In this document: positions 24,498 through 33,450 of the stretch, piece by piece
Layout of the letters: every line of letters begins with the position of its first letter
How positions within the stretch are numbered: position 1 is the first letter of the stretch
Source of the DNA: Clostridiales bacterium
GTDB taxonomy: Bacteria > Bacillota > Clostridia > Peptostreptococcales > Anaerovoracaceae
NCBI GenBank assembly: GCA_015243575.1
Contig: CP042469.1
Location: 4,368,929 to 4,432,928, forward strand
Direction: 5' to 3'
Length of the DNA: 64,000 nucleotides
Notes under the pieces: model-generated
The model's database searches: none
Seen by the model: only the letters and a program-made list of their open reading frames with translations
Told to the model about the DNA's origin: nothing
Position numbers and translations under genes: made by a program

Positions 24498-26146
24498 TGA
24501 AGAAATATGATCGGATTACGCCGGAAGGAACAAGGGATCTGTTGTTTCGGGAATGTGAAGCACAGAGAAAAATCACCGAAACCCTGAGAAGCACGTTTGA
24601 GGGCAAGGGCTATCACGAAGTAATTACGCCGGGCATTGAGTTTTATGACGTATTTTCGTCCAACTCTAGATATTTCCCCCAAGATAGTATCTATAAGCTG
24701 ATCGATCATAAGGGAAGACTGCTGGCTATGAGGCCTGATTCCACCATTCCTATCGCCAGAATGACTGCAACAAAGCTGAAAGGCCACGCTCTGCCGATTC
24801 GTTTATTTTATGGACAGAGGGTATATCGCCAGCAGCCGGAACTGAGGGGGCGGAGCAGTGAGATCATGCAGATGGGAATCGAGCTGGTGGGCTTGTCTTC
24901 TTATGAATCGGATATTGAGATCCTGACCACTGGAATGGAAGCACTGTCCTCCTGCTGTGTGGACGACTATCGAATTGAGCTTGGGCATATCGGCATCTAT
25001 AAGCTGCTCATGGAGAATTTGAAAGCTACACCTGAGCAGAAAGAAACCATACATTCCCTTATTGTCTCCAAGAACTATGCTGGTTTGTCCGATATCTTGG
25101 AAGATTTTCCGGAAAACCGAACGGGGGAGTTACTCAAAGAGCTTCCTAAGCTGTTTGGAGGAAAGGAAGCGCTGGAAAAAGCGCGTGGACTCTTTGATGG
25201 GTATGACGGAGAACTCCTTGACATGCTTTCTTATTTGGAACGGATTTTCCAGGGACTCATGGAACGGAACCTGGATAAGGTGATGATTGATTTCGGGCTG
25301 GTCCATCAGGCAGATTACTATAGCTCCTTGATCTTCAAGGGCTACATCTCCTCCGTGGGTGAACCAGTTTTGTCCGGGGGACGCTATGACGAGCTCTTTA
25401 AGGATTTCGGTGAGAGCCTTCCTGCCACGGGGTTTGGAATCAATGTGGATCAACTTGCATCCGGCCTCCTCAAAGAAGGAAATACCTCTGAACGCAGTGA
25501 TGGAGCACCGCAGAGTGAGAATATCAGAATCGCACTGACAAAGGGCAGACTGGAAAACAGCATCGTAGGCATGTTTGAAGAAATCGGCTATGACTGCACA
25601 AATTTAAAAGAAAAAGGAAGGAAGCTTTTGCTTTCAATTCCTGATAAAAATATGGATGTCGTTTTGGCAAAAGCCGCCGATGTCATTACTTATGTGGAAC
25701 ATGGCGTTTGTGATGTAGGTGTCGTTGGAAAGGATACCATCGTGGAAAGCGGGGGTACGTTCTATGAGGTTCTGGATCTGGGCTTCGGAAAATGCAAGTT
25801 TGCCCTTGCTGTGCCCAAGGGATCGGACTTCTACAGCGGTTACAGCACCAAACGGATCGCCACAAAGTATCCCAAAGTAGCAAGCTCCTACTTCGAATCC
25901 AAGGGAATGGATGTGGAGGTCATTAAAATTGAGGGATCTGTAGAACTTGCGCCTCTGTTGTCTCTGGCGGACGGGATTGTGGATATTGTTGAAACGGGAA
26001 CAACCTTGAAGGAAAACGGTCTTGAAGTCATCGAAGAAATTCGGAATGTTTCTGCACGGCTCATCGTAAACATAGCCAGCATGAAGCTGAAAAAGACAGA
26101 GATCGAGGCGCTGATTTCAGACATCCAAGAGAAGATAAGGGGTTAA
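24497..26146 (+). CDS. hisZG: HisZ-HisG fusion, ATP phosphoribosyltransferase
   Basis: A 549-residue protein catalysing the first, committed step of histidine synthesis (ATP plus PRPP). Residues 1-325 are the regulatory HisZ domain, a class II HisRS-like fold: RITPEGTRDLL, YKLIDHKGRLLAMRPDSTIPIAR, FYGQRVYRQQPE and LSGGRYDELFKDFG. After a short linker (KEGNTSERSDGAPQSEN), residues 343-549 are the short-form catalytic HisG: IRIALTKGRLENSIVGMFEE, GVCDVGVVGKDTIVE and the PRPP loop in GIVDIVETGTTLKENGL. These subunits are usually separate proteins. I see no stop, frameshift or internal ribosome site at the junction. AAAGAGG precedes ATG 24497. Confidence 0.96.
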   Translation: MKKYDRITPEGTRDLLFRECEAQRKITETLRSTFEGKGYHEVITPGIEFYDVFSSNSRYFPQDSIYKLIDHKGRLLAMRPDSTIPIARMTATKLKGHALPIRLFYGQRVYRQQPELRGRSSEIMQMGIELVGLSSYESDIEILTTGMEALSSCCVDDYRIELGHIGIYKLLMENLKATPEQKETIHSLIVSKNYAGLSDILEDFPENRTGELLKELPKLFGGKEALEKARGLFDGYDGELLDMLSYLERIFQGLMERNLDKVMIDFGLVHQADYYSSLIFKGYISSVGEPVLSGGRYDELFKDFGESLPATGFGINVDQLASGLLKEGNTSERSDGAPQSENIRIALTKGRLENSIVGMFEEIGYDCTNLKEKGRKLLLSIPDKNMDVVLAKAADVITYVEHGVCDVGVVGKDTIVESGGTFYEVLDLGFGKCKFALAVPKGSDFYSGYSTKRIATKYPKVASSYFESKGMDVEVIKIEGSVELAPLLSLADGIVDIVETGTTLKENGLEVIEEIRNVSARLIVNIASMKLKKTEIEALISDIQEKIRG

Positions 26147-26147
26147 T

Positions 26148-27455
26148 ATGGAACTTATTTATTCGGATTATAAAAGAGAATACGAATTCCTTGCCGGAAT
26201 GAAGAGACGGGCGGGAGAGATCGGCCTCTCTACCAACGAGGCGGTGCTTTCCATTATCAGTGAAGTGAAAGAAAAGGGAGACGCGGCAGTCAGGAACTTT
26301 GGGCTCAAATTTGATGGTGCAGCGCCGGAACACTTTGAGATATCGAAAGAAGAGATGAGAGCAGCATATGAAGGAGCCGATGAGGCACTGAAAAAGGCGC
26401 TCTGTCATGCCAAAGAAAATATTGAGACTTATCACGAGAGACAGGTCAGGGAAGGCTATGAGATTCGAAAGGATAAAGGCGTGGTGCTGGGCCAGCTGGT
26501 TCGTCCCCTTGCAAGGGTCGGAATTTATGTGCCAGGAGGAACGGCCGCCTATCCATCTACCGTATTGATGAATGCTGTTCCGGCGAGGATTGCCGGTGTA
26601 GAGGAAATTGTAATGGTCACCCCGCCCATGATCTTGACAGGGCAAGACGGAACGAAGGTCTGCAAAGCCAATCCGGATATTCTGGCTGCGGCCTATCTTG
26701 CTGGAGTGGATCGGGTCTTCCTTGCAGGAGGAGCGCAGGCAGTGGCGGCGCTGACTTTCGGAACAGCAAGCTTTCCTGTGGTGGATAAGATTGTAGGCCC
26801 GGGCAACGTTTTTGTGGCTGCAGCAAAAAAACTTCTTTTTGGTCAGGTGGATATTGATATGATTGCTGGGCCAAGTGAAATCCTGGTCATCGCAGATCAG
26901 GAGGCCAATCCAGTATATATTGCTGCGGATCTCATGAGTCAGGCGGAACATGATGTGATGGCATCTGCAGTGCTGCTGACTACCAGTGAAGAACTGGCAA
27001 CGAAAACACTCGAAGAGATTACAAGACAGAAAGAGCTTTTGAGCCGCAAGGAAATCATAAATCAATCACTGGAAAACTTCGGAGCCGTTATTATATGCGG
27101 GAGCATGGAGGTCATGATCCGGCTGGCAAACGAGATTGCACCGGAGCACCTCGAACTGATGGTAAGGGAACCCCTGCAATACCTTCCGCTCATCAAAAAT
27201 GCAGGGTCAGTGTTCTGCGGAGAGTACGCTCCCGAACCTCTGGGTGATTACCTCTCCGGCACCAATCATGTTCTTCCTACCTCGGGTACTGCCAGGTTTT
27301 CATCCCCTCTGGGAGTAGACAGCTTTCTGAAGAAAATGAGCTACACCTATTACACACGAGAAGCCCTTGCCGATGATCAGGAAGATATTGTTGCTCTGGC
27401 TGACAAGGAGGGCCTTGATGCCCATGCAAACTCCGTTAAGGTGAGATTTCTATAG
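26148..27455 (+). CDS. hisD: Histidinol dehydrogenase
   Basis: A 435-residue zinc enzyme oxidising histidinol to histidine through histidinal. Motifs are VPGGTAAYPSTVLMNAVPA, FLAGGAQAVAALTFGT, VDKIVGPGNVFV, IAGPSEILVIAD, LMSQAEHD (zinc and catalytic residues) and APEHLEL near the C-terminus. It begins 1 nt after the hisZG stop and is translationally coupled. Length is normal. Confidence 0.97.
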   Translation: MELIYSDYKREYEFLAGMKRRAGEIGLSTNEAVLSIISEVKEKGDAAVRNFGLKFDGAAPEHFEISKEEMRAAYEGADEALKKALCHAKENIETYHERQVREGYEIRKDKGVVLGQLVRPLARVGIYVPGGTAAYPSTVLMNAVPARIAGVEEIVMVTPPMILTGQDGTKVCKANPDILAAAYLAGVDRVFLAGGAQAVAALTFGTASFPVVDKIVGPGNVFVAAAKKLLFGQVDIDMIAGPSEILVIADQEANPVYIAADLMSQAEHDVMASAVLLTTSEELATKTLEEITRQKELLSRKEIINQSLENFGAVIICGSMEVMIRLANEIAPEHLELMVREPLQYLPLIKNAGSVFCGEYAPEPLGDYLSGTNHVLPTSGTARFSSPLGVDSFLKKMSYTYYTREALADDQEDIVALADKEGLDAHANSVKVRFL

Positions 27456-27532
27456 CTTTAGCCAATTTCGCCAGAGAGAGATTCTGGTAAAAAGAAAGAC
27501 TTAGCCGATTTCAACAAAGTGAGGGTAAATAA

Positions 27533-28591
27533 ATGACGTATGAATTAAACGAAAAAGTAAAAAACCTGATTCCCTATGATCCGGTAGCAGGGGACTATGA
27601 GATCAGGCTTGATGCCAATGAAAGCTTCATCGATCCGGGAAAGCTCTTTCGAGAAGACTTTTTAGCAGCGGTGGCGGCGGTTGATTTTAATCGCTATCCC
27701 GATCCGGCAGCAACAGAGCTTCGAAAAAAGTTTGGGGCGTTTTACGGGGTGGACCCGGAAAATGTTGTGGCGGGAAACGGTTCTGATGAGCTTATTACCG
27801 TTATATTGGGCGCATTTCTCAGACCGGGAGATAAGCTGCTTAGCTTTTCTCCTGACTTCTCTATGTATCAATTTTACGGTGAGGTTTACGAAAAGACAAA
27901 CATCGTAGCGGAAAAGCAAGAAGACTTAATCCTGACAGCGGGCGATGTCATCGATGCGGTCAGAAAAAACCGGCCTAATGCCGTACTGCTCTCTAATCCC
28001 TGCAGTCCCACTTCCCTGGTAATGAGCCGGGAGGATGTACTTCATATCGTAGAAAACACCAGTGCGCTGATCATTCTCGATGAGGCGTATATGGATTTTT
28101 CAGACCAGTCTATCATGAAGGTTGCGGAGAAATACGATAACTTGATCCTGCTGAAGACCTGCTCGAAAGCGCTGGGTGTGGCGGCAATCCGCCTTGGCTT
28201 TGCAGTTTCTTGTCCAAAGATCATCCGGGCTCTCAACTGCGTAAGATCACCTTATAATGTCAACGCCATTACTCAGGCCATCGGAACCGTACTTTTTTCC
28301 AAACCGGAATACATAAGGAAATCCGTGGAGGAAATCAAGAAATCCAGAACGTATCTTTATGAGAATATTAAAAAGCTTGCCAACTCGCCTGGAGTTAGAA
28401 GTCTGATTAAACCGGAGACAAACTTTGTATTTCTTGAACTGGATCATGCTGAGTTCGTGTATAATGAATTAAGAAAGAATTCCATTATTGTCAGGAAGCT
28501 GGGGGACTATCTCAGAATTACTGCCGGCACCCAGAAGGAAAACGATCGGCTCATACAGGCGCTGGGTGAAATTTTAACCCGGAAAATCTGA
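27533..28591 (+). CDS. hisC: Histidinol-phosphate aminotransferase
   Basis: A 352-residue PLP enzyme (aminotransferase class I/II) forming histidinol phosphate from imidazole-acetol phosphate. It shows IRLDANESF, NGSDELITVILGAFLRPGD, ILDEAYMDFS and the PLP lysine motif LKTCSKALGVAAIRLGF. It lies 77 nt after hisD; the gap has no obvious promoter or terminator. The start follows GTGAGGGTAAATAA. Confidence 0.95.
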   Translation: MTYELNEKVKNLIPYDPVAGDYEIRLDANESFIDPGKLFREDFLAAVAAVDFNRYPDPAATELRKKFGAFYGVDPENVVAGNGSDELITVILGAFLRPGDKLLSFSPDFSMYQFYGEVYEKTNIVAEKQEDLILTAGDVIDAVRKNRPNAVLLSNPCSPTSLVMSREDVLHIVENTSALIILDEAYMDFSDQSIMKVAEKYDNLILLKTCSKALGVAAIRLGFAVSCPKIIRALNCVRSPYNVNAITQAIGTVLFSKPEYIRKSVEEIKKSRTYLYENIKKLANSPGVRSLIKPETNFVFLELDHAEFVYNELRKNSIIVRKLGDYLRITAGTQKENDRLIQALGEILTRKI

Positions 28592-28687
28592 GAAAGTGCC
28601 GATTAAATGAAGTGTGCGCGCACTGAATTCATCAGCGCTTCCCTAAGGAAGCAGAGAAAGGGCGTAAAGGATCAGGAGGGTATCACC

Positions 28688-29266
28688 ATGAGAACCGGAT
28701 ACGGAAAAAGAGAGACGAAAGAAACAAAAATTGAGCTGAATCTGAATCTTGACGGGCAGGGAGCTTATAAAATAGAGACGGGAATAGGATTTTTTGATCA
28801 CATGATGGCGGCTTTTGCCGTTCATAGCGGCTTTGATCTGCAGATTGCCTGTGAGGGTGATCTGGAGGTGGACAGCCACCATTCCATAGAGGATATCGGT
28901 ATCGTTCTAGGGCACGTGTTTTCACAGGCAATCGCCGATAAAAAAGGAATTGCCCGTTACGGGAATTTTACCATTCCTATGGATGAATCCCTTGCATCCT
29001 GCAGCATTGACATCAGCGGAAGACCATTTCTTGTTTTCAATGGAGAATTTGGAGATTATCGGCTGGGAACCATGGATTCTGCCATGGTGGAGGAATTTTT
29101 CAGAGCATTTGCAATGAATGCCGGTGTAACGCTGCATATCAATCTTCACTACGGAAAGAATGACCATCATAAGGCGGAAGCCATCTTCAAAGCCTTTGCT
29201 CACGCACTGAAAGCAGCGGTTAAGATCGAGGGGGAAGATATCTTGTCTTCCAAAGGAAGTCTATAG
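28688..29266 (+). CDS. hisB: Imidazoleglycerol-phosphate dehydratase
   Basis: A 192-residue manganese enzyme. It has GIGFFDHMMAAFAVHSGFDL, the DSHHSIEDIGIVLG metal site and its C-terminal counterpart GKNDHHKAEAIFKAFAHALKAAV. ATG 28688 gives the family start MRTGYGKRETKET and follows AGGAGGG; the frame's earlier ATG at 28607 would add 27 unrelated residues. Monofunctional, without the phosphatase domain found in enterobacteria. Confidence 0.97.
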   Translation: MRTGYGKRETKETKIELNLNLDGQGAYKIETGIGFFDHMMAAFAVHSGFDLQIACEGDLEVDSHHSIEDIGIVLGHVFSQAIADKKGIARYGNFTIPMDESLASCSIDISGRPFLVFNGEFGDYRLGTMDSAMVEEFFRAFAMNAGVTLHINLHYGKNDHHKAEAIFKAFAHALKAAVKIEGEDILSSKGSL

Positions 29267-29344
29267 CCTGCCGGAATGCCCGATGCCGCTGAACACGGAA
29301 GGGACATGGCCGCAGCTGGTACAAACAAGGATAGGAAAAATCAT

Positions 29345-29944
29345 ATGATAGGAATAATTGATTACGGCGCAGGCAATCTGTTTAGCTTAAAGAACGCATT
29401 GGATTTCCTGAAGCTTGAAAATAAAATTACCTCTTCGCCGGAGGAGATCCGGGAGGCAGACAAACTGATTCTTCCTGGTGTAGGAGCATTCCCCGATGCT
29501 ATGAGAATGCTTCGTCAGTCAGGGCTTACAGAGATCATAAAGGAAGAAGCGCTGAAAAAACCCCTTCTGGGCATTTGCCTTGGCATGCAGATCCTCTTTG
29601 AGTGGGGAAATGAGTTTGAAAAAGTACAAGGACTTGGATTGATCCCTGGAGAGGTTAACCTGATCAATGCACCGGGGCTGAAAATCCCTCATATGGGATG
29701 GAGCGATGTGAAAATCGAAAATCAGTGCGCTCTTTCAAAGGGAATCAACGAGGGAGATCGATATTACTATGTCCATTCCTATAAGGCTGTTACGGAGAAG
29801 CAATATGTGTCAGTATACAGTGAATACGGTGATTATATTCCGGGATTGGTGTTTAAGGACAGGGTTTTTGGAACTCAGTTTCACCCGGAGAAAAGCGGTG
29901 AAATCGGACTAAGACTGTTAGAACGTTTTGGAGGAATGGAATGA
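29345..29944 (+). CDS. hisH: Imidazole glycerol phosphate synthase, glutaminase subunit
   Basis: A 199-residue class I amidotransferase delivering ammonia to HisF. It starts MIGIIDYGAGNLFSLKNAL; the catalytic cysteine is in LLGICLGMQILFE, and the histidine/glutamate pair is in GTQFHPEKSG. ATG 29345 is preferred over the upstream 29276, which lacks homology. The stop overlaps the hisA ATG by 4 nt. Confidence 0.97.
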   Translation: MIGIIDYGAGNLFSLKNALDFLKLENKITSSPEEIREADKLILPGVGAFPDAMRMLRQSGLTEIIKEEALKKPLLGICLGMQILFEWGNEFEKVQGLGLIPGEVNLINAPGLKIPHMGWSDVKIENQCALSKGINEGDRYYYVHSYKAVTEKQYVSVYSEYGDYIPGLVFKDRVFGTQFHPEKSGEIGLRLLERFGGME

Positions 29945-30657
29945 TTATATTACCGGCTATCGACATCAAGGACGGACAGTGCGTCCGCCTGACAAAGGGA
30001 GATTTTGCCACGGTAGAAAAAGTGGCGGAAGATCCGATGGAAACAGCACTTGGCTTTTGTAGCGCCGGTGCGGGCTGGATTCACATGGTGGATTTGGATG
30101 GGGCCAAAGAAGGAAGCTTGAAAAATAGCGAGGTCTTTCTTGCGGTCGCGCAGCAATCAGGATTGAAGGTAGAAATTGGCGGAGGAATCCGCACGATGGA
30201 CAGCATTGATTATTATCTGAGCAATGGGATTACCAGAGTGATTATTGGCTCAGCTGCAATCTCCAATCCGGAGTTGGTAAAAGAAGCGGCGGCCCGATAC
30301 GGAGATCGTATTGCGGTGGGAATTGATGCCAGAAACGGCATGGTTTCGGCTGACGGCTGGCTGAAGGACAGCGATGTCAATTACATCGACCTGGCCAGGC
30401 GTATGGAAGACATCGGGATTCGATATATCATTTTCACAGATATTTCAAAGGACGGGACATTATCCGGACCCAATCTGGATCAGCTTTTCAAAATCAATCA
30501 GGCGGTCAGCTGCGATATTATCGCAAGCGGCGGCATTCATACTCTTGAGGACATCAAGGCGCTGAAAGAAATGGGACTTTACGGAGCAATCTGCGGGAAG
30601 TCAATCTATAAGGGAACCCTTTCCCTTCAGGAAGCGGTAGACTGCTGCAAAGAATAA
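29941..30657 (+). CDS. hisA: ProFAR isomerase
   Basis: A 238-residue (beta/alpha)8 enzyme opening the ribose ring of ProFAR. It starts MIILPAIDIKDGQCVRLTKGDF and shows VDLDGAKEG, EIGGGIRTMDSI, AVGIDARNGMV and the second catalytic aspartate in IFTDISKDGTLSGPN, with IIASGGIHTLEDI at the phosphate site. ATGA overlap with hisH indicates coupled translation. Confidence 0.97.
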   Translation: MIILPAIDIKDGQCVRLTKGDFATVEKVAEDPMETALGFCSAGAGWIHMVDLDGAKEGSLKNSEVFLAVAQQSGLKVEIGGGIRTMDSIDYYLSNGITRVIIGSAAISNPELVKEAAARYGDRIAVGIDARNGMVSADGWLKDSDVNYIDLARRMEDIGIRYIIFTDISKDGTLSGPNLDQLFKINQAVSCDIIASGGIHTLEDIKALKEMGLYGAICGKSIYKGTLSLQEAVDCCKE

Positions 30658-30738
30658 GCTGCAGCTGAAGCAGCAGCAATTTAAAGCAAGCGCGATCTGA
30701 AACAAGATCGCCAGCAATCTGCTGACAGGAGAATACTT

Positions 30739-31500
30739 ATGCTGGCAAAGAGAATCATACCCTGCCTTGACGTCCGGGATGGAAAGGTAGTAAAGGGAAT
30801 TAATTTTATAGGAATCAAAGAGGTGGGAGATCCGGTGGAATGCGCCATTGCCTACGATAAACAAGGGGCAGATGAAATCGTATTCCTGGATATCACAGCT
30901 ACTCATGAGGGAAGAGGAACCATGCTGGATGTGGTGAGGAGAACTGCAAGGAATGTGTTTGTGCCTCTCACAGTAGGAGGAGGCATCCGAAGTGCTGAGG
31001 ATTTTCGGGAGCTTCTCCGGGCAGGAGCCGATAAGGTTTCTGTCAACTCCGCTGCGCTGAAAAATCCTGCCATCATTTCCGAAGCTGCAGCGAAATTCGG
31101 CAACCAGTGTGTGGTGGTAGCCATCGACGCCAAGAAGACTGGTGACAATAAATACAATGTATTTGTCAACGGAGGCAGGATCGATACGGGGGTAGATGCC
31201 ATCCAATGGGCCATGGAAGCAGAGCGTCTTGGGGCAGGGGAAATCTTGCTGACCTCTATGGATGCAGACGGTACCAAGCAGGGTTTTGACCTGGATATGC
31301 TCAATGCAATCTGTAATGTGGTCAATATTCCGGTGATCGCCTCTGGGGGCTGCGGAGAACTATCCCACTTCACGGAAGTTTTCCGGAAAACTTCTGCTGA
31401 TGCTGCACTTGCTGCATCGATCTTTCATTATGGTGAACTGACCGTCCAACAGGTTAAGACGGAAATGCAGGCAAGCGATATCCCGGTAAGGGTTCTGTAG
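30739..31500 (+). CDS. hisF: Imidazole glycerol phosphate synthase, cyclase subunit
   Basis: A 253-residue (beta/alpha)8 cyclase partnering HisH. It starts [20 protein letters not shown], with catalytic D11 and D130-type residues in [10 protein letters not shown] and VVVAIDAK, plus [26 protein letters not shown] and [13 protein letters not shown]. It lies 81 nt after hisA; ACAGGAGAA precedes the ATG. Confidence 0.97.
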   Translation: MLAKRIIPCLDVRDGKVVKGINFIGIKEVGDPVECAIAYDKQGADEIVFLDITATHEGRGTMLDVVRRTARNVFVPLTVGGGIRSAEDFRELLRAGADKVSVNSAALKNPAIISEAAAKFGNQCVVVAIDAKKTGDNKYNVFVNGGRIDTGVDAIQWAMEAERLGAGEILLTSMDADGTKQGFDLDMLNAICNVVNIPVIASGGCGELSHFTEVFRKTSADAALAASIFHYGELTVQQVKTEMQASDIPVRVL

Positions 31501-31567
31501 TTTCCCAGAACCGTAATGCAAAGAACCTTGAAACGTGAAAAATGCAACGTGCAAATGGAGGAACCAA

Positions 31568-32341
31568 ATGGATTTATCAAAATACTTCGTGAAATCAGCG
31601 CTGATTCCGGCAATCATACAGGATGCCGCATCGAAAAAGGTACTGATGCTTGCTTACATGAATCAAGAGAGTCTGCAAAAGACCATTGAAACTGGGTACA
31701 CCTGGTTTTTCAGCCGATCCAGAAATGAACTCTGGAACAAGGGGGCTACTTCCGGGCATGTACAGAAGGTAGTTCGTATCACAGGTGACTGTGATGATGA
31801 TACGCTGCTCATCGAGGTGGAGCAGACGGGCCCTGCTTGTCATACGGGGAGTGAAACCTGCTTCTATCAGGAAAGTCTCGCGGTTTTTGGATCTGAAACC
31901 AGCGGGGAAGGCTGTGGATCAGGAGGCAGAAGCCAAGGAGAACGCAAGCATGACGATCGAGTCTCTGCTGCCAACAATGATAGAGAGTCAGTTGGGCTGG
32001 AAGAGCTTTATCAGGTCGTTGTGGAGCGCCACTGTACCTATACAGAAAATTCTTACACCTGCTATCTTTTTGAGAAGGGTTTGGATAAAATCTTGAAAAA
32101 ATGCGGTGAGGAGTGCAGCGAAGTGATCATTGCAGCAAAGAACGCCGCGTTCCTTGCTGGAGATGAAAAATGCGCAGCCGCAGAGGACACGAAAAATGAA
32201 ATATGCGATCTTCTTTATCATCTGACCGTACTCATGGTAAACGAAGGAATCACGCTGGATGAAATCAACGAAATTCTCAAAGAACGAAGCCGTAAGATTG
32301 GGAATCTTAAGACCTTTCATTCCACGAATCATAACAGCTGA
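31568..32341 (+). CDS. hisIE: Phosphoribosyl-AMP cyclohydrolase / phosphoribosyl-ATP pyrophosphatase
   Basis: A 257-residue bifunctional enzyme for steps two and three. The N-terminal HisI domain (to about residue 105) has [36 protein letters not shown] and the metal motif [22 protein letters not shown] hydrophilic linker of about 40 residues ([19 protein letters not shown]) follows. The C-terminal HisE domain is a helical MazG-like nucleotidase with [33 protein letters not shown] and [13 protein letters not shown] 31568 follows AATGGAGG. Last gene of the operon. Confidence 0.96.
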   Translation: MDLSKYFVKSALIPAIIQDAASKKVLMLAYMNQESLQKTIETGYTWFFSRSRNELWNKGATSGHVQKVVRITGDCDDDTLLIEVEQTGPACHTGSETCFYQESLAVFGSETSGEGCGSGGRSQGERKHDDRVSAANNDRESVGLEELYQVVVERHCTYTENSYTCYLFEKGLDKILKKCGEECSEVIIAAKNAAFLAGDEKCAAAEDTKNEICDLLYHLTVLMVNEGITLDEINEILKERSRKIGNLKTFHSTNHNS

Positions 32342-32423
32342 TTGCAAGGAAAGAAATCAGACATCCTGATTGATCGGCAAGTGATCAGACCGCTGATTCC
32401 CTAAAATATGCTGGTAGAAAATG

Positions 32424-32475
32424 AAAGCCGCCTTGGCATCCCTCACACGGGAGGAACAAAGGCGGCTTTTTAATT
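32424..32475 (+). terminator. Terminator of the histidine operon
   Basis: AAAGCCGCCTT pairs with AAGGCGGCTTT around an inner CCTC/GAGG helix and ends in a T-run; it is shared with the convergent HAD gene. Confidence 0.92.
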
Positions 32476-32538
32476 TCACTATATTTTCTGATTGAAACTG
32501 GGCGATGCTTGCTCATGTGGGAATCAATCAGAATTTCT

Positions 32539-33351
32539 TTAACTCAATATCAATTTTTCAATGGCTTTTGCCACACCGTCTTCGTTGTTGCTGAGCGTCA
32601 CATAATTTGCTGTTTCTTTGACCAGGGTCACAGCGTTTTCCACCGCCACACCCATGCCTGCATACTGAATCATCTCCAAATCATTGAAGTTGTCTCCGAA
32701 GCAGAGGATTTCCGAAGGGTTGATTCCTTTTTCAGCGGCGTACCGCTCTATTGCAATTCCTTTGTTAACCTGGTCCGCACAGATGTCGAAGGTGTTCGAC
32801 CAAGAGCTGGTTACAGAGATTCCCGGTACTGCTTTCAACAGCTCATAAAGCTCATTTCGTTCATGCTCCTCTGTGCCGCAATGGGCCAGGACTTTGTAGA
32901 TGCTGTCCTTGCCGGCAACTTCAAAGGGATCTACCTCAATGATGGGGAAGCGCTCTTGCTCTTCCAGCTTCTTGTTTAAGTCGTAAAATCGGGACATGTA
33001 GTCAGTGAGCTTCCGCGTATAGAAGTTTTCTTCTCCATAAAAGTGAAAATAGAGTTCTTTTCCCTGCAGTAGATGAAAGACCTCTGTCAGAGGGCTGGGT
33101 TCAATGTGCTTCCCATAAATGACAGTTCCGTCAGTCCCTTTGATCAGGGCGCCGTTGCAGGATAAGATCGGCGTATCAAGATTCAGTTCTTTTGCATATC
33201 CTTTGGCTCCGCCAAAGATTCTGCCTGTTGCCAGCATAAATTCGATCCCTTGTTGTGAAACTTTATGTATGATGCTTTTCGTATATTCGGAAAGCGTGTT
33301 ATCATCTCTCAATAATGTTCCATCCAGGTCACTTACGATTAGTCGATACAT
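32539..33351 (-). CDS. Cof-type HAD-superfamily phosphatase
   Basis: A 270-residue cytosolic hydrolase of the HAD IIB (Cof) class. Motif I is LIVSDLDGTLL, motif II is MLATGRIFG, the motif III lysine is in NKGIAIERYAAEKGI, and motif IV is CFGDNFNDLEMIQYAGMGVAVENA. Such enzymes dephosphorylate sugar phosphates or flavin/PLP-type cofactors; the substrate cannot be read from sequence. The ATG at 33351 follows AAAGGAGG in its orientation. It is monocistronic, between the his operon and birA. Confidence 0.92.
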   Translation of the reverse strand: MYRLIVSDLDGTLLRDDNTLSEYTKSIIHKVSQQGIEFMLATGRIFGGAKGYAKELNLDTPILSCNGALIKGTDGTVIYGKHIEPSPLTEVFHLLQGKELYFHFYGEENFYTRKLTDYMSRFYDLNKKLEEQERFPIIEVDPFEVAGKDSIYKVLAHCGTEEHERNELYELLKAVPGISVTSSWSNTFDICADQVNKGIAIERYAAEKGINPSEILCFGDNFNDLEMIQYAGMGVAVENAVTLVKETANYVTLSNNEDGVAKAIEKLILS

Positions 33352-33450
33352 AATACCTCCTTTAAATTTGATCATAATGAGCAATTTGTTAAATATCGTT
33401 AAACTGTCATGATCGTCGCAAATGCGCTCATGACCGCGGTAAAATAATGG

